From Pseudofabraea citricarpa (taxonomy: Eukaryota; Ascomycota; Leotiomycetes; Helotiales; Dermateaceae), in assembly GCA_029641185.1 (NCBI GenBank), contig JAPWGK010000018.1, forward strand, positions 62,001 through 126,000: 64,000 nucleotides of DNA. Reading direction: 5' to 3'. Numbering within the stretch: position 1 is the first letter of the stretch; each line of letters starts with the position of its first letter. Shown here one piece after another: positions 48,201 to 57,696 of the stretch. Both the position numbers and the translations under genes were made by a program. The notes beneath the pieces were generated by a model. It saw only the letters and a list, made by a program, of their open reading frames with translations. It searched no databases and was not told the origin of the DNA.

Positions 48201-51200
48201 ACGAAGTGACTCAACTCAATGAGTTGAGAAAGAATTTGCCGACCAGTAGTACATCACCAGCATCATCGCGGCCCACATCGAGTGCTCCGCGAACAGCAGT
48301 AAACAAGGTTAACGTTGCTTTGTTTCTTGATATGTATCATATCAGCATCCCTTTGTTGCAATCATTGACATATAATATATCGGGTGTTGTGGCCAGAACT
48401 ACTGTTGTAGCACAGCTCGGATCCGATATTGTCTTTGACTTTGATGTCAAGGAGCACTCGCATGATATTCACACCTTATCAAACGGCAAATCGCATAGTA
48501 TCTCTCTTTTGCAGATGCCACCTACTAATGGACGTATCACGAGCAGCACGATAGATCAAGAGACCATCATCTCCGTCTTTACATCCGTAGAACCGGTTGA
48601 GCTGGATGCTGCTGCCATCCATAGTCTTCTCACTGCCCTAAATAGGCCCGAAATATCCAGCGTAATCAACGACGTTCAAGAAGACATCAAAGGTATCCAG
48701 GCACACATAGAGGACATTTTCGGCTCTCCTAAGAATCCAACGCTCCCAGAGGGTACAAGTAGGCCTGTGATATATGACGCACATCTTACCTTGGCAGGCT
48801 TTGACATCTTTGCAAATGCGCCTGGAGTTGAAAGTGCACACAACACGGCAAGGATTGATTTTAATCTAGGAAGTGTTCAAGTCCAAGCATCAAATAGGCT
48901 GGATCCTCAGGGGCCTACTCTAGCATTTCCTGAGATCCGGATTGGACTACGACATATCATGTTTCAACTCTCAAGATGGGCTGATGATAGGATGGAGCCT
49001 TGTGGCAGTCTTGTGTTCGAAGCATTCCTTACAGCAACGTCCAAGAAGACTGACAATCGCGATGATGTCAGATCGTTTCATCTAAGGAGTAGTGGATTAG
49101 AGGTGAACCTGTTCGCTGAGACCGCTTCATCGGTCGTTGATATAATGGGCCATCTCCAGAACAAAATCAAAGACTTAGACTTGTCGAGGGAAAAAAATTA
49201 TCTTCGAAAGTTGCGCAAAACCAAGCCACGCATCGCTTTTAATGACGATCAAGCAGACGAAACAGAAAGCACATCTGGATCAACTACATTGTTTGCATCC
49301 ATGTATTCGTTGGAGCTGTTGAACATTCAAGTTAGCTGGTTCGTTGGCCCATATAATAGAGACAAATTGTCCACACCAGAAGAGATGGAGAATTTGGTCC
49401 TTTCTTTCAAGCGAATTGATCTATCAACCAGGAAGGAAAATTCTGCAAGATTGACAATCGAGGACTTCCAGTTGCAAATGGTCCCAGGATCCCAAAACAA
49501 ATCTCTGAGGTCACTTAATTCCGCTCTCCTCCCCGAAGTCATCTTTAATGTCGGTTATGTCTCTACACCTGATGCTCGTCGACTTGCTTTCCAGGCTGCT
49601 GGAAAGTCTCTCGATCTCAGATTGACCTCCCAGTTCATTAGACCAGCTTCAGAATTGAAAAGGTCCATCGGTTCTTCGGTAGAAAAAGTCCGAGCAGCAA
49701 CCGCAATGTGGAATACCCATGCAACAAGTGGGATATCTCCTAATAGTACTAGCAAGCCGTTCTTCGGGAAGAAGCGAATGGAGTCTCTGCTTGTAGATGC
49801 AGACTTTGCTGGTGCTGTAGTGCACCTCTCAGGGAAGAAAATGTCTGAGAGTAATAACCAAACCATAGGCGGCGACATCAATGCCTCCCAGGGTGGGCGC
49901 TATGGGCAATTTACGCATACGGATGCTAACAGCAATACTGTTCTCCGAGCTCCAGGACTTGCTTGGAAAGTTGAGTACAAGGATAGCGGGCTTGATGAAC
50001 CCTCACTAAACGCTGAGGTTAAGGTCGATGCATCATCCAATATTCTGTATCCAGCGGTGGTGCCGTTGATTTTGGAGATTTCTTCAGCTATAAAAGAGGT
50101 CGTTTCCGACGCCGATGAAGAAAAAGATTCAACACAACCTAAAACATCGCCTCAGAAGTTCATGAGTGCTGACGAAGATAATATCCTGACAGCAGATCCA
50201 AGCGCTGTACTTGGTCGTACGCGCCTCAATCTAGGCCTGCGCATCTGTAGGCAAGAGTTCAGTCTCAGCTGCCAGCCCATTGCTCGGGTTGCTGCAACTG
50301 CCCGATTTGATGACATATACATGACCATCAACACTGTTCGCTCAACCGAACATGGCCACTTTTTTGCTGCATCTGCTACATTTCAAAAATTACAGGCTTC
50401 CGTCCAACACGTCTACTCTAGAGAGTCAACCGGAAGCTTCGTAGTGGATTCTATCTTCTTGTCCTTGATGAATAGCAAGCACGTCAGTGGCACCAGTGGA
50501 GTCTCTGCAATTCTGAAAATTAGCCCTATGAAAGTTTTGGTAAATGCAAAACAACTTCAAGACTTTCTTTTATTCCGAGAAATATGGGTACCACCTGAGA
50601 TTCGGAAGAGATCAGCCACGCGTATGCCAACACCTTCAACCCATCAATCTCAGACATTTCTTGTCCAGAGATACCAACAAGTTGCGGCAACGGGAGCATT
50701 TCCCTGGAACGCTACCGTTTCAATCGCTGAACTCGATGTGCAACTAGATCTTGGTCAAGCTATCGGCAAATCTGCCTTTATTATATCGAAATTCTGGATC
50801 TCATCCAAGAAAAACTCTGACTGGGAGCAAAATCTTTGTTTGGGATTCGAGCGGATTGGAGTTGACAGCAATGGTCGCATGAGCGGCTTCGTGACCTTGC
50901 AAGATTTCAAGATGCGTACTTCTATTCAATGGCCAGCGCGAGAGAAAGCTCTAAATCAGACACCTCTGGTCCAAGGTTCGCTGGCCTTCAGTCAATTTCG
51001 AGTCAAAGCTGCATTTGACTATCAAGCTTTCCTTGTGGCAGATATCACATCTTTTGAATTCCTTATGTACAATGTCCGCAGTAGCTCGAACGCCATCGGT
51101 GATCGTCTAGTAGCCATCCTGGACGGCGAGGCTGTGCAAGTCTTTTGCACAACTACATCAGTATCACAAGCTCTTGCACTGTATCAAGCATTTCTCCGCC

Positions 51201-52188
51201 TGGTTCAAGAAAAACGGACAAATTACGAGGCGTCGTTGACGGAAATTGAAAGATTCATGAGAAGAAAATCTATTGCTCAACCTGCACCAAACCAAGTTTC
51301 GAATCAATATGATGGAGGTGATGACACGAAAGACTCAAAGTCACCGATTTCTCTGCATACCGACGTTATCGTCACTCTCAAAGCTGTAAACATCGGAGCA
51401 TTTCCAAGCACGTTCTCTGATCATCAAGTTTTCAAGCTGGAGGCTCTCAATGCACAGGCTCGCTTCGCCGTCAACATGGACAACGGTAAGATCCATAGCA
51501 TTCTTGGTCTGACCCTCGGTCAACTTCGCATTGGTCTTGCTGGTGTTAAGCGGATCGACCCGCCTAAATCTGTTGGTGAGATTTCAGTCGAAGACGTGGT
51601 CAGCAGCGCAACGGGATCTCGAGGCGGCACTATTCTAAAGGTTCCCAAGGTTGAGGCTACCATGCAAACTTGGCAAACACCAAACTCCAACCACATCGAC
51701 TACATTTTCAAGAGCTCGTTTGAAGGTAAGGTGGAGGTAGGCTGGAATTATTCTCGCATCAGCTACATCCGAAACATGTGGGCAACACATTCCAAGGCCC
51801 TTGCGCAAAGACTGGGGAAACCGCTGCCGCCATCCGCAGTAAAGATCACAGGCGTTCCTGACGGCGAGGATGGCGAGCGAAAGGCCGGCCAACAGCAGAA
51901 GATCACGGCAGAGGTGAACGTACCTCAGTCGAAGTATGACTATGAAGCATTAGAAGCACCTATCATTGAAACGCCTCAATTGCGTGACATGGGAGAGGCA
52001 ACACCGCCGTTGGAATGGATTGGTAAGCTGTGCTTGTTGCGTACGCATTTTGCAGCCGAATTGACGTAAAAACAGGACTGCATCGGGACCGACTTCCCAA
52101 CCTTACGCATCAGATTGTAATTGTGACACTGCTGGAGCTAGCAAGTGAGGTCGAAGATGCGTATGCAAAGATTTTGGGCTCTTCTTGA
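42203..52188 (+). CDS. Bridge-like lipid transfer protein Csf1 (BLTP1/Tweek family)
   Basis: A 3274-residue giant protein; yeast Csf1 has 2958. Exons are 42203-42258, 42310-42345, 42403-52022 and 52076-52188, so one exon is 9.6 kb. Csf1 is an RBG/Vps13-like hydrophobic groove protein that carries lipids at ER contact sites. The N-terminus has one membrane anchor, FNWVFLVELLVCGIVTLF, then FYFNRVFATLVSYG, WTWHKYRVYIDIQALQ, GGRVFFKGLRYHGNNET and FITWTYWLRN, the Csf1 N-terminal signature. Long Ser-rich linkers follow the first RBG units (residues about 120-300) and lie around residue 1220-1300. The C-terminal exon completes LRDMGEATPPLEWIG with LHRDRLPNLTHQ and IVTLLELASEVEDAY. The 57-base intron 42346-42402 is in frame without stops. 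Length, order and both conserved ends make the assignment strong. Confidence 0.95.
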
Positions 52189-52740
52189 GCGAACGCACAG
52201 GTGGTGATAATGATGACGATGGTGGGTCATTGTATCCATGTAAATTAGACATAGGTGGTAGGTAGTTACTAGTTAGATAAAACAATATATATATGACTCC
52301 AACCGGCGAGGGGACTTGGGTGACTCAGCTGCTGGAGGCATGACTGTTGATGACAATGACAATGACAATGATCACGCCGAAAATCACGTGCTACACGATA
52401 AGACCCCCTCCTTCCTTCCCCTCCCAAGCGTCGAATCGCAACTCGACTAGTCCATTTATGGTGCGTTAAAGTCAGAAACCCCACCACAAACCATTTTCTC
52501 GCTCTCTCGACTTCACCGCGCACATCCTGCATCCTGCATCCATCGAAAGTCCCTCCACAACTTTCTTTGTGCTCTCTATCTCTTCTGTCCTGGGTGCAAT
52601 CCAAGGCAGCTTCAGATAGAATCGACTGCATTACTCGGGTGGAAATTGCTCCCACCATCGAGTTCTCTCGCATCCCACGCTCAGGCGTTAACCAGAAAAA
52701 ACCTTTCCATTAATCAGCTTTTCGAAGCACCACCGCCACC
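52189..52740 (+). promoter_or_regulatory. EF2 promoter and CT-rich leader
   Basis: The 550 bases between CSF1 and EF2. The part from about 52400 on the plus strand is CT-rich (repeated CTCCTTCC, CTCTCTC, CATCCTGCATCC) and ends in a strong Kozak context, CCGCCACC before ATGG, as expected for a highly expressed translation gene. Confidence 0.6.
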
Positions 52741-55562
52741 ATGGTCAAGTAAGTCTAATTCCCTATCTTCATCCTCTGTCTTATGAGCTCTGCCGTACAT
52801 CTGCAAAGCCTTTCTGTGCCCTCATTCTACTGAGGTGGTTGGAGATTCTACCTACTACAATTCATCAGCTGCACTCGGAGTTAAGCGCATGGCAAAACAC
52901 GTACTGATGTGGTGTGCGCCTGTAGTTTCACCGTCGAGGAGGTTCGTCAGTTGATGGACAAGCCTACGAATGTCCGTAACATGTCCGTCATTGCTCACGT
53001 CGATCACGGAAAGTCAACCCTCACGGATTCCCTGCTTTCCAAGGCAGGTATTATCTCCGCCGCAAAGGCTGGAGATGCACGCGCTACTGATACTCGTGCC
53101 GACGAGCAGGAGCGTGGTATCACTATCAAGTCAACTGCCATCTCTCTGTACGGTAACCTCAGCGACCCCGATGACATCAAGGACATTGTAGGCCAGAAGA
53201 CCGATGGAGGTGATTTCTTGATCAATTTGATTGATTCACCTGGTCACGTCGATTTCTCTTCTGAAGTCACTGCTGCTCTCCGTGTCACTGATGGAGCCCT
53301 TGTTGTTGTTGACACCATTGAAGGTGTCTGTGTGCAAACTGAGACCGTCCTCCGTCAAGCTCTTGGTGAGCGTATCAAGCCTGTAGTCATCATCAACAAG
53401 GTCGACCGTGCTCTTCTCGAGCTCCAAGTTGAGAAGGAAGATCTTTACCAATCTTTCTCGAGAACCATTGAGTCCGTCAATGTCGTTATCTCTACCTACT
53501 TCGACAAGACCCTTGGTGACGTCCAAGTTTACCCATACAAGGGCACCGTTGCTTTCGGTTCCGGTCTTCACGGCTGGGCTTTCACAGTCAGACAATTCGC
53601 TATCCGATATGCCAAGAAGTTTGGTGTTGACAGAAATAAGATGATGGAGCGTCTCTGGGTAAGCGTCACAATAAATTTACCAAGGTGACCAACTACTAAC
53701 ATCATTTTCAGGGCGACAACTACTTCAACCCGCACACCAAGAAGTGGACCACCAAGGGAACCCACGAGGGCAAGCAATTAGAGCGCGCTTTCAACCAGTT
53801 TATTCTGGATCCCATTTTCAGAATCTTCAACGCTGTCATGAACTTCAAGAAGGACGAGATCCCAACCCTTCTCGAAAAGCTTAGCATTAAGCTCAGCCCA
53901 GATGACCGCGAGAAGGAGGGCAAGCAACTCCTCAAGGTTGTCATGAGAACCTTCCTTCCTGCTGCCGATGCTCTTTTGGAGATGTTGATTCTTCATTTGC
54001 CATCCCCTGTCACTGCTCAGAAGTACCGTGCTGAGACTCTTTACGAGGGTCCACCTGATGATGAGGCCTGCATTGGTATCCGAGACTGTGACCCCAAGGC
54101 TCCTCTCATGTTGTACGTTTCCAAGATGGTACCAACCTCCGATAAGGGACGTTTCTATGCTTTCGGTCGTGTTTTCGCTGGTACCGTTCGCTCCGGTCTC
54201 AAGGTCCGTATCCAAGGTCCTAACTACACTCCTGGCAAGAAGGAAGATCTCTTCATCAAGGCCATTCAGCGTACTGTCCTTATGATGGGCGGTAAGGTCG
54301 ATCCCATCAACGATGTCCCAGCTGGTAACATCCTGGGTCTTGTCGGTATTGATCAGTTCTTGTTGAAGTCTGGAACTCTCACCACCAGTGAGACAGCTCA
54401 CAACTTGAAGGTCATGAAGTTCTCTGTCTCCCCCGTCGTTCAACGTTCCGTCGAGGTTAAGAACGCCCAGGATCTCCCCAAGCTTGTCGAGGGTCTCAAG
54501 CGTCTGTCCAAGTCTGATCCTTGTGTCTTGACAATGATCTCCGAGTCTGGTGAGCACATTGTTGCTGGTGCCGGTGAGTTGCACTTGGAAATTTGCTTAA
54601 AAGATCTTGAAGAAGACCACGCTGGTGTCCCTCTCCGTATCTCCGACCCTGTTGTCGCTTACCGTGAGACTGTCACTGGCAAGTCTAGCATGACTGCTCT
54701 ATCCAAGTCGCCAAACAAGCATAACCGTATCTACATGATTGCTGAGCCTCTCGACGAGGAGGTTTCCAAGGAGATTGAGGCTGGCAAGATTGGTCCTCGT
54801 GATGATTTCAAGGCCCGTGCCCGTATTTTGGCCGATGACCACGGATGGGATGTCACTGATGCTCGTAAGATTTGGTGTTTCGGTCCTGATACCAATGGTG
54901 CCAACTTGTTGGTTGACCAGACCAAGGCTGTTCAATACTTGAACGAAATCAAGGATTCCGTTGTCTCCGGTTTCCAATGGGCCTCAAGAGAAGGACCAAT
55001 CGCAGAAGAGCCAATGAGATCGTGCCGTTTCAACATTATGGATGTCACTCTCCATGCTGATGCCATCCATCGTGGTGGTGGACAAGTCATCCCAACTGCT
55101 CGTCGTGTTCTTTATGCTGCTGCTCTTCTTGCTGAGCCAGGTCTTCTTGAGCCCGTCTTCTTGGTCGAAATTCAAGTTCCAGAAAACGCCATGGGTGGTG
55201 TTTATGGTGTCCTTACCCGTAGAAGAGGTCACGTCTTCAATGAGGAGCAACGTCCCGGTACCCCTCTTTTCACCATCAAGGCTTACCTTCCAGTTATGGA
55301 GTCCTTTGGCTTCAATGCCGATCTCAGATCCCACACCTCTGGACAAGCTTTCCCCCAATCCGTTTTCGACCATTGGCAAATCCTTCCCGGTGGATCTCCC
55401 ATCGATGGAACCTCGAAGGTTGGACAAGTTGTACAAGAGATGCGAAAGCGCAAGGGTATCAAGGTTGAGGTACCAGGTTACGAGAACGTAAGTTTTACCA
55501 ATCCCAACTCACCTAGTCGCACTGCTAACTAGTCTTGTGTTTAGTACTATGATAAGCTATAG
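52741..55562 (+). CDS. Translation elongation factor 2
   Basis: An 844-residue eEF2, the GTPase that translocates tRNA and mRNA on the ribosome. Exons are 52741-52748, 52926-53658, 53712-55487 and 55545-55562. The first exon holds only ATG GTC AA; the intron then follows, giving [14 protein letters not shown]. GTPase motifs are AHVDHGKST, the switch [16 protein letters not shown] and NKVDR. Domain II has [12 protein letters not shown]. The diphthamide histidine lies in [12 protein letters not shown] of domain IV. The C-terminus is YYDKL, encoded by a separate 18-base exon. Codon use is biased to C-ending and preferred codons, as expected for very high expression. Length equals that of other fungal eEF2 proteins (842-844). 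Confidence 0.99.
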
Positions 55563-55984
55563 GTGCTTCCTGTCATTGGCGACAGAAGTCTTCCGTTCTC
55601 TGTCGCGTCAAGAGATAACGCTACCCCGGTAATGACTACGATTTCATGAAAGGAACTCATTCGCTCGCCACGTCTACAGATTTGGTAGCTAAATTGGGAT
55701 AAAAGCATACTGGACGCTAGCTCATGAACTTGGGATTCTTTTCCTTCCTTTTTGCAATTTCGTCTTCAGGTCTTCATGTAATTAGCTGCATGAGAATTGA
55801 AACAAGTCTAGACCATAAGCTTTATGTTAGTGCGCTGCGTGTATAATTTGTAAAACACAAGTTATGTCTGTGTTTAAGCTACTAAATAGCACATTGTTTG
55901 GTAAAAGAAACCTAGACCTATCCACCAAGCAAATCCAGCAAGTGCTTGAGTACTTTGAGTATCCTAGCCAAGGAAGATCTGTTC
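55563..55984. other. Convergent spacer between EF2 and RS-rich gene
   Basis: About 420 bases, AT-rich, holding the 3' ends of two convergent genes. A 60-residue plus-strand frame at 55864-56046 overlaps the antisense gene and has no domain. Confidence 0.5.
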
Positions 55985-56467
55985 CTATTCTTTGCTTGAC
56001 TTGGGATCATCTCCAGCGCCAAGCCCTGTTGACGTCTCCACCTTAGTGCTACCCCGGATTTCCTTGTTGTAGCCATGAGCTCGACTTCTGCTCCTGGTCC
56101 TTTGTCGTCGTCTCCTCGTTGGTGTTCCTACTACACCGTTTGATCTGGACCTTGACGGGCTCTGGCTGCGCTTTCTCAGAGTCGATACAGCGATACGTTT
56201 TACCGGATCATTATTCGTATTCTTGATCTTCTGGTATTTTCGTCCAGGCGATGTGGATTTTGATTTTGATCTTTGGCTGAGCGCAGATGAGGAGGCTGAA
56301 CGATTTCTTCCACGGCCTCGAATATTGGACTGATCGGAAGTAGTCAAGGCGGGGGGTGAGTTTGCCGAACTACGACGTCTCTTCCGTCCTCTTTGGACAT
56401 CGTCATCGGTATCTTCTGGCAGTCCTTGTGCCTGTGCGGACTTTACGACTTTCTGGATAGATAGCAT
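55985..56467 (-). CDS. Hypothetical Arg/Ser-rich small protein
   Basis: A 160-residue single-exon protein of unknown function. The first 25 residues, MLSIQKVVKSAQAQGLPEDT, look amphipathic and non-repetitive and are the best candidate for a conserved segment. The rest is Arg/Ser/Lys-rich and disordered, with RS dipeptides (SRSRS, RTRSRSRAHGYNKE), RGRGRNRSASSS and TRRRRQRTRSR. This composition is typical of nuclear RNA-associated or nucleolar proteins, but I do not recognise the family. The ATG, one uninterrupted frame and a divergent partner (AIM41, 282 bases away) argue that it is a real gene. Alternatively it could be a longer spliced gene whose other exons I cannot see. Confidence 0.6.
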   Translation of the reverse strand: MLSIQKVVKSAQAQGLPEDTDDDVQRGRKRRRSSANSPPALTTSDQSNIRGRGRNRSASSSALSQRSKSKSTSPGRKYQKIKNTNNDPVKRIAVSTLRKRSQSPSRSRSNGVVGTPTRRRRQRTRSRSRAHGYNKEIRGSTKVETSTGLGAGDDPKSSKE

Positions 56468-56677
56468 GGCTGGACGCGTTTTTACCTAAGCCGCAAAAGA
56501 TGAAAGGTGGTATAGGTATCTCGTGAGAGGCCAATAGTAGGAGGGCCAGGTATACGTTGTAGGCACTAGTGATGCTGTATGGGAACCTGAGTCCGTGACT
56601 TCAGTCGCTTCCCACACGCGAGGCAGGCCGAGGCGAGGCTCTGGGAGAATTCTAGCCTGAAGTTGTATTTTCTACAA

Positions 56678-56687
56678 TACCTAGGTA
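56678..56687. promoter_or_regulatory. TACCTAGGTA palindrome in AIM41 / RS-rich divergent promoter
   Basis: Exact 10-base palindrome, 63 bases before the AIM41 ATG. The same palindrome occurs at 18031-18040 and 24862-24871, each in a divergent promoter. Confidence 0.45.
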
Positions 56688-56749
56688 CCTACCTCACCAT
56701 CCACTTTAAACGGTTCAAACCCCTCCTGACAAGCCTCAATCTACCCACG

Positions 56750-57346
56750 ATGATGTCAAAATATTTATTCAGAGCTTCGACAAAGCTTTGCTGTCGCTGC
56801 TATGCTACCAGCACCAGCACCACACCTCCAATGCTGCTCAAGATCAGGCAAGCATGACGAACGAACTTATAGCACCTGAGCTAATGCGAATTGATCGACA
56901 GGAAAGACATGAAGGTTGCTATGCAAAACAAAGACTCTAATAGGCTTGCCGTTCTCCGCAGCGTGCTCAGCTCAACTCTGAATGCCTCGAAAACCTCCAA
57001 CCCAATCAACACGGACATGCAAGTCCTAGCCCTCCTCCGCAAGAACGTCAGTGCCAGTAAGGCAGCCAGCGACGAGTTTAAGAGCGCAGGCAGACAGGAT
57101 CTAGCAGATAAGGAGGACAGTCAAATGCGAATCATGGAGGAATATGCTGACTCGGTCAAGATAATGGGAGATGAGGAGGTTCGGTCAGTGATCCAAGAGC
57201 TGGTGGACTCGATGAAAAAGGCAGGACCTGATGTAAAAGCTGGCGATGTATTGAAGAAGGTCTTCTCACCGGATGTACTCGGAGACAAACCTGTGGATAA
57301 GGGCAATGTCTCGCGGATTGTGAAGGAGGTCCTCGCAGCACCCTGA
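56750..57346 (+). CDS. AIM41, mitochondrial GatB/YqeY family protein
   Basis: A 180-residue protein with exons 56750-56847 and 56902-57346. The N-terminus has a mitochondrial targeting-like segment, MMSKYLFRASTKLCCRC, rich in basic and hydroxylated residues and lacking acids. The body matches the YqeY/Aim41 helical fold: RKDMKVAMQNKDSNRLAVLR, NTDMQVLALLRK, AASDEFKSAGRQDLADKE, and ends RIVKEVLAAP. The intron has a GC donor (AG|GCAAGC) and an ACAG acceptor; it restores the conserved KIRKDMK junction. YqeY domains are also found fused to GatB amidotransferase subunits, so a role linked to mitochondrial tRNA amidation is possible but not established. Confidence 0.93.
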
Positions 57347-57696
57347 TTGATGCCGGAGCTACACCCACTGTAAACATGTGTACCATATTATTGTATATTA
57401 TGCCATTGGTCCTCGGAAGAATTATGTTCTGCATTGTATTCCTGTATTCCTGTCGCATGCATTATTTGAAGAGACCAGAGCTTTTTCTGTCTCACATGTC
57501 TTTCAGCCTTGCGCCAAGGACTGCAGCCGGAAGGGACCGCTCACGCAACGCCAACAAGCATCATACCGTACTATATAGGAACAACGCGTCAAGCTAGCAC
57601 ACACGCCCATAAGACCTGCACAATTGACAGTCGAACCTCCAAAACTATCCTTCTTCCCCGTCACATATCCGTTATGAGCTAAGGTGGTCTGCTAAT
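57347..57696. other. Spacer between AIM41 and LSB6
   Basis: About 350 bases between tandem genes. The part from 57560 on is the LSB6 leader, moderately CT-rich. No other feature seen. Confidence 0.5.

Noticed and set aside
53236..54584. Long antisense frames inside the EF2 gene (up to 268 codons)
   Set aside because: They mirror the strongly biased EF2 codon usage and have no domain; EF2 on the plus strand is certain.
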